Assembly (NCBI GenBank): GCA_002495675.1
Contig: DAGH01000002.1
Location: 19,998 to 83,997, forward strand
Origin: Euryarchaeota archaeon UBA182
GTDB lineage: Archaea; Thermoplasmatota; Poseidoniia; Poseidoniales; Thalassarchaeaceae
Reading direction: 5' to 3'
Length of the DNA: 64,000 nucleotides
Positions 8,235-15,368 of this stretch are shown piece after piece; the first letter of the stretch is position 1, and the number at the start of each line of letters is the position of its first letter. The translations under genes were made by a program, and so were the position numbers. The notes under the pieces are model-generated. The model searched no databases and had not been told where the DNA came from. It worked only from the letters and a program-made list of their open reading frames with translations.

Positions 8235-8654
8235 ATGGGAGACCAGCCTGTTATAACGGCGTTAAACAAAGCGCTTGCATGGGAATTGAGAGCTATAGCA
8301 ATGTACGCACACTATTCTGCATATGTATCTGGAATACACAGACCACATCTATCCGCCTACTTTTCTAACGAAGTTAATGAGTCTATTACTCATGCATCAA
8401 CAGTTAGGTCGGCTATTGTAAAACTTGATGGGGAGGCAATTACAGAACGAGCCCCAGAGGAAATCATCCATACTCACGATTATTCAATAATGCTTGAGGA
8501 AGCCTACAAGACTGAGAAAATTGCTAGCGGAACATACCAGTCAATCTTGCCTATGATCGAAGAATTGGGTGATGATGAGTTGTATGACTCACTTGAGGTA
8601 ATATACTTCGATGAGATGCGATCTGTAGAAGAATTGCGAATGATGTTGAAATGA
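8235..8654 (+). CDS. Bacterioferritin / ferritin-like diiron protein
   Basis: A 139-residue four-helix-bundle protein. AWELRAIAMYAHY gives the first metal-binding helix (Glu, then the Tyr seen in bacterioferritin and Dps relatives). SNEVNESITHAS holds the second Glu and ExxH, and later helices carry further acidic ligands (EEAYKTEK and YFDEMRSVEEL). It should oxidise and store iron or protect against peroxide. The frame could start at 8199, but the ATG at 8235 (MGDQPVITALNKAL) fits the family N-terminus and the TATA spacing. It is divergent from the STAND regulator. Confidence 0.8.
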   Translation: MGDQPVITALNKALAWELRAIAMYAHYSAYVSGIHRPHLSAYFSNEVNESITHASTVRSAIVKLDGEAITERAPEEIIHTHDYSIMLEEAYKTEKIASGTYQSILPMIEELGDDELYDSLEVIYFDEMRSVEELRMMLK

Positions 8655-8694
8655 TCTAATCAACCGATCATGAACTTCCTAGGCTATCGATTAT

Positions 8695-10218
8695 GTGCCT
8701 ACACCTCTGCCAAAGAACATGCAGAACTACATAGATCTCCTCGAAGAATTGAGAGAAATCGATTTAGCGAACCAAATAGGTAGTTTGTTGGGATGGGATC
8801 AAGAAGTCATCATGCCAAAAAATGGGGCCAGCAGTAGAGCAGAGCATCTTGCTTGGATATCAAAAACAGTTCATGAGAAAATTTGCAACCCAAGGATTGG
8901 GGAATTGATAACATCATTGGAAAATGAAGATCTTGATGAGATACAATCAGCTAATGTCAGAATCTCAAAGAGGATGCATGAGAGAGCGACATGCTTGCCG
9001 ACTGAGTTCGTGGAGGAATTCGCAAGACTCAGATCGAAAGCACACCATACGTGGGCGGAAGCAAGAGAAAAAGACGATATATCCATCTTTCGGGACGATC
9101 TCGCAAAAATCTTGGACATGACCAGGAGAAAGGCTGAATATTTCGGATACACGGATTCACCATATGATGCTCTTCTAGACCAATATGAGACAGGTTTGAC
9201 TGTGACAAGGCTTGACCCCCTGTTCCAGGGCCTTCGCAACAGCGTCTCGCCATTGGTTCGATTGATTCTAGAAAGCGGAATTACTCCCTCTGATGATTGG
9301 GTCGACGGGGTTGACTGGCCGAAGGAATCTCAGGAAATGCTGAGTCAGAAAGTCTCAGAAGCCATTGGATTCGACTTCAATTCAGGCAGGAGAGACTCCT
9401 CAATACACCCCTTTTGCGGCGGTCCAAATCCACAAGACGTCAGGTGGACTACTCGATATGATGAGTCGGAGCCATTCGGGTCTTTGTTCGGATCAATGCA
9501 CGAAACCGGCCATGGGACGTACGAGCAAGGGCGGCCAAAGACTCTGGCCTATCAACCCGCAGGGAAAGCGTGTGGCTTGGGAGTCCACGAAAGCCAGTCT
9601 AGGTTGTGGGAAAACCAAATTGGCCGCTCGCTACCATTTTGCGAATGGGTCCTTCCCCTTTGGAAGGATTATTTCCCAGGGAGACTCGAGGATGTCACCC
9701 CAGAGGTGCTTTGGAGGAGTGTGAATAAAATCCAACCGAGCTATATCCGGACTGAGTCTGATGAGGCCACCTACAATATCCACATAATGATTCGATATGA
9801 ATTAGAGAAAATGATGATCGAGGGTGATGTAGAGGTGGATGAAATTCCAGATATGTGGGATGACTACTATCAAAGGTACCTTGGGATCACACCACCAAAC
9901 AGAAAATTGGGCGTCCTTCAAGACATTCATTGGTGCATGGGCGCAATAGGATATTTTCCTACATACACGTTAGGAAACCTCTACGCAGCACAATTATTGG
10001 ATAGTGCGAAGGAGGATATAGCCGACCACGACGAGAAAATTCGAAGTGGGAACTTTGCCCCACTCTTGGCTTGGATGAGGGGGAAAATTCACGATAGAGG
10101 GAGCATTCTAGAACCGGCTGATCTGATTGAGGAAGCAACGGGTAGACCACCAAGTCCTGAACCGTTCGTAAGCTATCTTTCCTCCAAGATTAGTAGACTC
10201 TATGGAATAAAGTCGTAA
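8695..10218 (+). CDS. Carboxypeptidase Taq, M32 family metallopeptidase
   Basis: A 507-residue metallocarboxypeptidase of family M32. The zinc motif HETGH is at 269-273, and the family hallmark HESQSRLWEN follows at 298-307, giving the third ligand. LGWDQEVIMP near residue 32 is also diagnostic (the family has LxWDQxtxMP). It removes C-terminal amino acids from peptides and probably serves peptide catabolism in the cytosol, as no signal peptide is present. The start is GTG at 8695; ATG at 8719 is an alternative. The next gene starts 5 nt after its stop. Confidence 0.93.
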   Translation: MPTPLPKNMQNYIDLLEELREIDLANQIGSLLGWDQEVIMPKNGASSRAEHLAWISKTVHEKICNPRIGELITSLENEDLDEIQSANVRISKRMHERATCLPTEFVEEFARLRSKAHHTWAEAREKDDISIFRDDLAKILDMTRRKAEYFGYTDSPYDALLDQYETGLTVTRLDPLFQGLRNSVSPLVRLILESGITPSDDWVDGVDWPKESQEMLSQKVSEAIGFDFNSGRRDSSIHPFCGGPNPQDVRWTTRYDESEPFGSLFGSMHETGHGTYEQGRPKTLAYQPAGKACGLGVHESQSRLWENQIGRSLPFCEWVLPLWKDYFPGRLEDVTPEVLWRSVNKIQPSYIRTESDEATYNIHIMIRYELEKMMIEGDVEVDEIPDMWDDYYQRYLGITPPNRKLGVLQDIHWCMGAIGYFPTYTLGNLYAAQLLDSAKEDIADHDEKIRSGNFAPLLAWMRGKIHDRGSILEPADLIEEATGRPPSPEPFVSYLSSKISRLYGIKS

Positions 10219-10222
10219 GAAT

Positions 10223-11293
10223 GTGATGCAAATGGAAGGCCACCATCACATAAACGAAATAGCATCATTCGTAAGGCAATTACCGACACAAATAACATCA
10301 GTTAAGCATGATGAGAATGATTTAATTGCAGGAGACAAGGGTGGAATAGTATCAAAATGGTGTATATCTGATGGTAGAAGATCATGGTCGAGACAACTGG
10401 ATCCTTCTGTCTCTGACATACATATTGTGAACAATCTAGTGATGGTTGCTAGTGGAAAATATCTCTATTGTCTTACACTAGAGGAGGGCAGCACCCTATG
10501 GTCAGTAAGTTTTGATGGAGCGTGCGACCTACTGTCCCCCAACGAGAAAACAATCTGGGTGACATCCTCAGTTTATGAAATTGAAATTGGTCATTATGTT
10601 GAATGCAAAGTACAAGAGTTAGACATACAAAAGGGAGTCTTGATTCAAAGCGTTGACTTACCCTCAAAGGCGTGGTCCATAGAAAGCATAGGATCTGATT
10701 GCATATTGGGTTTAGGAAGGCCAAATCCAGGAGTGTATTTCATACGCAATCGTACTGGAAAACTTGAGCCGATAACTGACGCACCAGATTTGCCAATTGT
10801 TGAATCAATCAGGTCCGTCAAGGAAAGCATTTCCTTTCTTACAGCATCAGGAACCGCTTTTGAGATTGATAGCCGAGGGCGTTTACAAAACATAGTGGAT
10901 GAAGCAACTTGCGTTGGCTATCGACATGACGGGACATGGTTGTGTCAGTCCGCAAAAGGAAAAAATGGGTTGAATGTAAACGACGATGCTCCAACAATGC
11001 TGGTCGAAGCAAAATTCGTAGTCTGCTCAGAGACTATGACGGCGATCATGACTAAATCTGATCCCACTAAGGGAATAATATACACTGATAATCTGAATTT
11101 AAGGTGGTTTCACAGCGGTGAAGTGACATCCTACAGCGGAAATGGTGACAGAATTTCCATAGGCTACTCTACCGGGGAAATAATTCTCCTAGAGTCAAGA
11201 GTTGTGGAAAATAGAGCTCAGGCCGAGGGTGTAAATGGAGAAGATAGGTCTGAAATCAGAGCAAGGTTAAGGATGTTAAGATTTGAGGATTAG
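10223..11293 (+). CDS. Beta-propeller (PQQ/WD40-like repeat) protein, function unknown
   Basis: A 356-residue protein made of repeated beta-blades: LIAGDKGGIVSKWCISDGRRSW, YLYCLTLEEGSTLWS, and late ISIGYSTGEIILLE. This is the pattern of PQQ-like or WD40-type propellers with a Gly/Asp turn and a Trp closing each blade. There is no signal peptide or lipobox, so it is probably cytosolic and used as an interaction scaffold. A charged tail (about 325-356) follows the last blade. Three possible starts cluster at the front (GTG 10223, ATG 10226, ATG 10232). It is probably co-transcribed with the upstream carboxypeptidase. Confidence 0.6.
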   Translation: MMQMEGHHHINEIASFVRQLPTQITSVKHDENDLIAGDKGGIVSKWCISDGRRSWSRQLDPSVSDIHIVNNLVMVASGKYLYCLTLEEGSTLWSVSFDGACDLLSPNEKTIWVTSSVYEIEIGHYVECKVQELDIQKGVLIQSVDLPSKAWSIESIGSDCILGLGRPNPGVYFIRNRTGKLEPITDAPDLPIVESIRSVKESISFLTASGTAFEIDSRGRLQNIVDEATCVGYRHDGTWLCQSAKGKNGLNVNDDAPTMLVEAKFVVCSETMTAIMTKSDPTKGIIYTDNLNLRWFHSGEVTSYSGNGDRISIGYSTGEIILLESRVVENRAQAEGVNGEDRSEIRARLRMLRFED

Positions 11294-11368
11294 CACTAGC
11301 ATTCTTTAGTAGAAATAGAGGTGGATAGACCCCTATTTCCAGTGGACTGCTCCAATATTACAGAAAGA

Positions 11369-11375
11369 TTTATGG
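11369..11375 (+). promoter_or_regulatory. TATA-like element of the structured RNA
   Basis: TTTATGG in the context AGATTTATGGAC sits 25-30 nt before the first strong stem of the RNA candidate (11401). This places a start near 11398 on the + strand. Confidence 0.4.
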
Positions 11376-11386
11376 ACTACCCCCTG

Positions 11387-11397
11387 CCCTGTTGCTC
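11387..11397 (+). repeat. Left copy of an 11-bp direct repeat flanking the RNA locus
   Basis: CCCTGTTGCTC here recurs exactly at 11981-11991, 594 nt away, so the two copies bracket the structured RNA. The 10-base core also occurs at 563, 5000, 32903 and 42810 on the same strand, so the pair may reflect a common chromosomal motif and not an insertion duplication. Confidence 0.6.
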
Positions 11398-11398
11398 T

Positions 11399-11935
11399 TG
11401 CCGCTCCGATGGAGTGGTGTGGGAGGGCTTCGGCACCTCCCGCGGGCCACAACAACCGATCTAAATGATCGGAGCGGTAGAATCAGCAGTAAAACGCTGA
11501 GGATACGCCCTAACACATGTGGGTGATAGGGCAGTGGGAGAACCAAGAGTAAGCAAACCGGACGCAAGGAAGGAAAGCTCATCATGGGGGACACTAGGGA
11601 AAACAAAACCGAACCTTTCGAGGGGAAAACACAAACCGAACTAGAAGACCATCCCACAGAGGTGCAGCGAACAAGGGGGAGGAGACAATCCTGGAAGCGT
11701 AGTGCGGGGAAAACCTGTGGTAAAAAACAGGAAGGAAACGCATCAGGAACAAGAGCGGAGAAATTCGTGGAGGACTGGCATCGGACGAAGAGGAAAATTG
11801 GGATACTACCAATGGACAAAAATCGTACGCGGAAACACCAAGGGAGACCATGGAGTAGTCGTCAAACGGTGAAGGCGGACAAGTAGCGCCGGAATCATCT
11901 ACCCGGGAACACCCGGGCCCTCGGGCCCGGGTGAA
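11399..11935 (+). ncRNA. Large structured RNA candidate (unassigned; RNase P RNA possible)
   Basis: An 800-nt stretch between two real genes has no convincing protein. It is purine-rich on the + strand with many GNRA- or GAAA-like loops and stable stems. Stem 1 is a perfect 10-bp pairing of 11401-11410 with 11468-11477, closing a GTGG/CCAC and GGGAGG/CCTCCC arm capped by CUUCGG. TCAGC/GCTGA (about 11482-11500) and GCCCTA/TAGGGC (about 11505-11531) follow. Downstream are CCTGT/ACAGG and A-rich joints. It ends at a GC hairpin, ACCCGGGCC-CTCG-GGCCCGGGT. The segment AAGAGTAAGCAAACCGG (11544-11560) recalls the specificity domain of RNase P RNA. However, I cannot find the canonical GAGGAAAGUCC or terminal ACAGAA, so I leave the class open. 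Confidence 0.5.
11910..11932 (+). terminator. GC-rich hairpin at the 3' end of the structured RNA
   Basis: CACCCGGGCC then GGCCCGGGTG pair perfectly around a short loop, closing the purine-rich RNA region. It may be the 3' boundary or terminal helix of the RNA. There is no T-tract, so termination itself is not proven. Confidence 0.4.
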
Positions 11936-11955
11936 CCCCAACCGCGGAGTCAGCA

Positions 11956-11970
11956 GGGGGTCGCTCCCCC
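11956..11970 (+). other. Second GC hairpin downstream of the RNA
   Basis: GGGGG-TCGCT-CCCCC forms a 5-bp stem. The surrounding CAGCAGGGGG can instead pair with the later CCCCCTGTTGCT (11979-11990). Together with the hairpin at 11910 it could form the end of the RNA locus. The rest of 11992-12097 shows nothing I can support. Confidence 0.3.
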
Positions 11971-11980
11971 ATAGGCAGCC

Positions 11981-11991
11981 CCCTGTTGCTC
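11981..11991 (+). repeat. Right copy of the 11-bp direct repeat flanking the RNA locus
   Basis: CCCTGTTGCTC is identical to 11387-11397 and lies just after the hairpins that close the RNA region. See the left copy for the other occurrences of its core. Confidence 0.6.
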
Positions 11992-12097
11992 CCACCTGTC
12001 CATTCGGACATTCAGTGGTCCTCTCCAACAGACTATCAATCATTTCCCTCAAATTCAGGGTAATCCATGTGTTTTCACGATGTTATACCAATGCGGT

Positions 12098-13690
12098 TTA
12101 TTCAGTCGGGCTAGTCATCTCCTCCGGCTTTACCCATTTATCAAAATCATCTCCACTAATGCCCATTGCAACAGCTGCCTCCCGAAGTGTGGTTGCTTTC
12201 GCGTGTGCATGTTTTGCGATTTTGGCTGCCATATCATACCCCACATGAGGATTTAGTGCCGTCACAAGCATCAACGACCTCTCTACTAGGTTAGAAATCC
12301 TTTCTTCGTTTGCCTTCAACCCGGATACACACCTCTCAGAGAATGATAAACATGAGTCTGATAACAATTGAACGGAATGGAGAACGTTGTAGATGATCAT
12401 CGGCTTGTACACGTTCAATTCGAAATTACCCTGGCTTGCTCCTATTGTGACAGCAGTGTGATTTCCCATTGTCTGGCAAGCGACCATCGTGATTGCCTCG
12501 GCTTGTGTTGGATTCACCTTTCCTGGCATTATGCTGGAACCTGGCTCATTTTCTGGAAGTGAAAGCTCTCCTAACCCAGATCTTGGACCTGACCCCATCC
12601 ACCTGATATCATTGGCTATTTTGAGAAGGCTCGTTGCTAATCCACTCATTGAACTCGAAGCTTCCAATAACCCGTCATGACCAGCCAATGCTGAAAATTT
12701 ATTTTCCACGGGGTAAAACCCCAATCCAGTAGATTCGGAAATTAAATCACAAACCAATTCTGAAAAACCAACCTTGGTATTCAAGCCAGTACCCACCGCA
12801 GTACCTCCTATTGCCAGTGCGAGCAGACCATCACGAGCACGTTCAATCCGCGATATATCTGAATCCAACATGGCCACGTATCCTGAGAATTCCTGCCCCA
12901 ATGTGAGTGGGACCGCGTCCATGAGATGAGTCCTACCTATCTTGACTATCTCGTTGAATTCCTCGCGCTTCCGATCTAACTCATCTCGGAGTTTTTTCAC
13001 AGATGGCAAGAGATAGTGGTGTATCTCTTCTGCAGCTGCAATGTGCATGGCCGTTGGGAATGTATCATTGCTGGATTGGGACATGTTGACATGGTCGTTT
13101 GGATGCACTGGTTCTTTGCTTCCAACTAGACCACCCGCAATCTGAATCGAGCGATTAGATATCACTTCATTTGCGTTCATGTTCGTTTGAGTTCCAGATC
13201 CTGTTTGCCAGATTCTGAGAGGAAAATGAGCATCCAATGAACCAGATACAACTTCTTCGCTAGCCGCACATATCAACGAGCCAATGTCTGCATCGAGATT
13301 TCCTAATTCGACATTTGCCTCGGCAGTCGCCTTCTTTAGAATTCCAAAGGCCCTTATCATTGCTCTCGGCATGGTATCGTTCCCAATATTGAAATTTTCA
13401 AGAGATCTAGAGGTCTGTGCACCATAATATGCATTTTTGGGGACTTTCACAACACCCATCGAGTCAACTTCATCACGATAGCCCTCATTTCCTAGGCTAT
13501 CGATGGGTTTCGCCGGAGTTGTGGCCGGCTTGGGTGTAGATCCGCTTAGGCCACTTTCTATCAGCCGGGTTATGGTGGCTGATCTGCCATTAGACCGTCC
13601 TCTTCCAACTTTCTTGTCAAGTCTTACAGCTAGGCTCTCAGGTATGCTGATACTGATTATTCGACGGTCACCTGCTCTATGTTTGGCCAT
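12098..13690 (-). CDS. fumC: Class II fumarase with N-terminal ribbon-helix-helix domain
   Basis: A 530-residue protein. Residues about 76-530 are a full class II fumarate hydratase (fumarate to malate, TCA cycle): GSGTQTNMNANEV (164-176), SSNDTFPTAMH (206-216), GRTHLMDAVPLTLGQE (252-267) and the catalytic loop GSSIMPGKVNP (384-394). The first 50 residues are not part of the normal enzyme. RIISISIPESLAVRL then SNGRSATITRLIESGL has the strand-helix-helix spacing of a CopG/Arc ribbon-helix-helix DNA-binding domain. A Pro/Thr-rich linker (51-65) joins the two, in frame with no break. The start ATG sits 10 nt from a perfect AT inverted repeat (13701-13719), a plausible operator. Cyclophilin, CsaA and PyrE lie upstream on the same strand. 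Confidence 0.93.
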   Translation of the reverse strand: MAKHRAGDRRIISISIPESLAVRLDKKVGRGRSNGRSATITRLIESGLSGSTPKPATTPAKPIDSLGNEGYRDEVDSMGVVKVPKNAYYGAQTSRSLENFNIGNDTMPRAMIRAFGILKKATAEANVELGNLDADIGSLICAASEEVVSGSLDAHFPLRIWQTGSGTQTNMNANEVISNRSIQIAGGLVGSKEPVHPNDHVNMSQSSNDTFPTAMHIAAAEEIHHYLLPSVKKLRDELDRKREEFNEIVKIGRTHLMDAVPLTLGQEFSGYVAMLDSDISRIERARDGLLALAIGGTAVGTGLNTKVGFSELVCDLISESTGLGFYPVENKFSALAGHDGLLEASSSMSGLATSLLKIANDIRWMGSGPRSGLGELSLPENEPGSSIMPGKVNPTQAEAITMVACQTMGNHTAVTIGASQGNFELNVYKPMIIYNVLHSVQLLSDSCLSFSERCVSGLKANEERISNLVERSLMLVTALNPHVGYDMAAKIAKHAHAKATTLREAAVAMGISGDDFDKWVKPEEMTSPTE

Positions 13691-13700
13691 GGATTACGCA

Positions 13701-13719
13701 TTTATTAATTATTAATAAA
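13701..13719. promoter_or_regulatory. Perfect inverted repeat over the fumarase promoter
   Basis: TTTATTAAT-T-ATTAATAAA has 9-bp arms around one base and lies 11-29 nt upstream of the fumarase ATG, where the TATA box of a leaderless gene should be. Part of it can itself act as TATA box. A symmetric site here would let a dimeric RHH protein block TBP, and the downstream gene encodes such a domain. The site is visible; the autoregulation is inference. Confidence 0.6.
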
Positions 13720-13747
13720 TTTAATCTTGGAACATATTGCGTGAATA

Positions 13748-14239
13748 TCATACATCTAGACGACTCACACTGACTATCTTCTGTGGGTCGATAGGTCGAT
13801 CCCCGGGTCTTGTTTCGCAGTTTTCAATTTTGTAGACGTTCTCCATGCCTGAAACAACCTCTCCGAAAATTGCGTGGTTCCCATCTAACCATGGCGTTGG
13901 GACCGTCGTTAGGAAGAATTGAGACCCTCCCGTATTGCGTCCTGCGTTCGCCATTGAGAAAAGCCCCGGCCTGTCATGTTTCTTGTCCAATGCTGATCTT
14001 TCGCAAGGAATCTTCCATCCCGGGCCACCCGTCCCCGCTCTTCCATCAAAAGGGTCCTTCGATCTTGGACAACCGCCTTGAATCATGAAGCTCTTTATCA
14101 CTCGATGGAAGTGCAGCCCGTTGTAAAATCCATCATCCACTAACCTGAGGAAGTTCCCTGTTGTCTCAGGGCAATCTTCCGTGTACAATGCAATATCGAT
14201 GTCTCCAGCGCTCGTAGTCATTCTAACCATGGTTGGCAT
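13748..14239 (-). CDS. ppiA: Cyclophilin-type peptidyl-prolyl isomerase
   Basis: A 163-residue single-domain cyclophilin that catalyses Xaa-Pro cis-trans isomerisation. The active-site landmarks are FHRVIKSFMIQGG (catalytic Arg, about 45-57), GLFSMANAG (about 92-100), the SQFFLTT stretch (about 106-112) and LDGNHAIFGEV (about 118-128). No signal peptide is present, so it acts in the cytosol. The gene is short and single-domain, as in bacterial and archaeal forms. It sits between fumC and csaA on the same strand with gaps of 44-57 nt. Confidence 0.95.
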   Translation of the reverse strand: MPTMVRMTTSAGDIDIALYTEDCPETTGNFLRLVDDGFYNGLHFHRVIKSFMIQGGCPRSKDPFDGRAGTGGPGWKIPCERSALDKKHDRPGLFSMANAGRNTGGSQFFLTTVPTPWLDGNHAIFGEVVSGMENVYKIENCETRPGDRPIDPQKIVSVSRLDV

Positions 14240-14283
14240 GTATCATCCCACAAGGAACTAGTCCAATAGAGTAACGCAGGACT

Positions 14284-14679
14284 CTATGCAATCAAAGAAC
14301 CTGGCATCACCCCTTCTGGGGGTTCCAACAGTCTAACTGTACCGTCAGGCTCTAATGCACCCAAAACCAAAAACTGGCTTAAAAAACCGGTGGGGAGCCT
14401 CTTTTCACCGAGGTTAAGCGCACCCACCACTCTCCTACCAATCAACTCTGATAGAGAGTAATTTGTGATTTGAGCTGAACTCCAAAGATTTCCGATCACA
14501 GGCCCAAAGTTGACTTCAATTTTGTATGAGGGCTTCCGCATCTCTGGAAACTCCTCAGACCTAATTATGACACCCGTCCTTAGATCCAATTGAAAGAAGG
14601 AATCAGCACCAATGTGGGCTTTCTTGATCAGTTTCTCTGGATGGTAGGGCCCACTGGGGTCAAATATGTGCTCAGACAT
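14284..14679 (-). CDS. csaA: CsaA-like tRNA-binding domain protein
   Basis: A 131-residue OB-fold protein of the tRNA-binding family found in CsaA and at the C-terminus of MetRS. DLRTGVIIRSEEFPEMRKPSYKIEV, FGPVIGNLWSSAQIT and RLPTGFLSQFLVLG match CsaA closely. Bacterial CsaA is described as an export-related chaperone, while the fold suggests tRNA binding; the archaeal role is not settled. A 20-residue N-terminal extension precedes the domain. Its ATG abuts the pyrE stop with no gap, so the two are co-transcribed. Confidence 0.88.
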   Translation of the reverse strand: MSEHIFDPSGPYHPEKLIKKAHIGADSFFQLDLRTGVIIRSEEFPEMRKPSYKIEVNFGPVIGNLWSSAQITNYSLSELIGRRVVGALNLGEKRLPTGFLSQFLVLGALEPDGTVRLLEPPEGVMPGSLIA

Positions 14680-15264
14680 TCAATTACCTGCTACATCCGA
14701 CTTAGTTAGGAGCGGAAAGAGGGGGATCCCCCTCTCATGGAATGCAGAAACACCCCCTTCCTCTCTGTCTAATATGGTCACGCACCCAACTACATTACAG
14801 CCAATATCCTCTAGCATGTTAGCGCATTTTATTGCAGAACCTCCGGTCGTGGTGACATCCTCAAGGAGAACAACTCGATCTCCCTCCAGAACGGTGGAAC
14901 CTTCTATTCCTGGGGGATTACCAGTTTTTCTACCACCACGCCCCTTGGGTTCTTTCCTCACGATAAACCCTCTCAGATTGCTCCCCTTTCCTGACTTCGC
15001 GATCACGATCCCAGTTAATGGAACAGCCCCCAACTCTAGGCCTCCCACAGCATCAATATCACCCATTTCAACCAATATTTGATGGATCATTATACCTAAC
15101 AGATGAGCGGACTCAGGATCCATCATTACCGGTTTCATGTCGAAAAAATGTGGGCTTTCCCTCCCACTGGCAAGTGTGAATTTATCTTCTGGCGAATACA
15201 AGTAAGCAAGACGCCTCACATTAGCAGAAAGTTGGGATTTAATCTCACTTGGGTTGTATTCCAT
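14680..15264 (-). CDS. pyrE: Orotate phosphoribosyltransferase
   Basis: PyrE joins orotate and PRPP to give OMP in de novo pyrimidine synthesis. The PRPP-binding motif VVLLEDVTTTGGSA (about 145-158 from this start) is clear. The flexible catalytic loop RKEPKGRGGRKTGNPPG and the N-terminal FTLASGRESPHFFDMKP are also present. The frame opens to 15348, but the ATG at 15264 (MEYNPSEIKSQLS) fits the family and leaves about 105 bp for the divergent promoters shared with the PolD gene. Confidence 0.92.
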   Translation of the reverse strand: MEYNPSEIKSQLSANVRRLAYLYSPEDKFTLASGRESPHFFDMKPVMMDPESAHLLGIMIHQILVEMGDIDAVGGLELGAVPLTGIVIAKSGKGSNLRGFIVRKEPKGRGGRKTGNPPGIEGSTVLEGDRVVLLEDVTTTGGSAIKCANMLEDIGCNVVGCVTILDREEGGVSAFHERGIPLFPLLTKSDVAGN

Positions 15265-15368
15265 CGAGACGCAGTCATGACTGCCAATCAATGAACCTTG
15301 GCCGCATTTCAACAGATTCATCGCGAATGTTATTGTGTCGCCTTGCACGCATGTGAGTTACCTCAGGG

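Noticed and set aside
11584..11886. Plus-strand frame of 100 codons in the RNA region
   Set aside because: Its composition (Lys/Arg/Thr-rich, no hydrophobic core) follows from the purine-rich RNA. It crosses predicted stems, and minus-strand frames there are equally poor.
11399..11935. Group I/II intron or SRP RNA
   Set aside because: I see no domain V-like hairpin, no intron-encoded protein, no exon match and no SRP S-domain motif.
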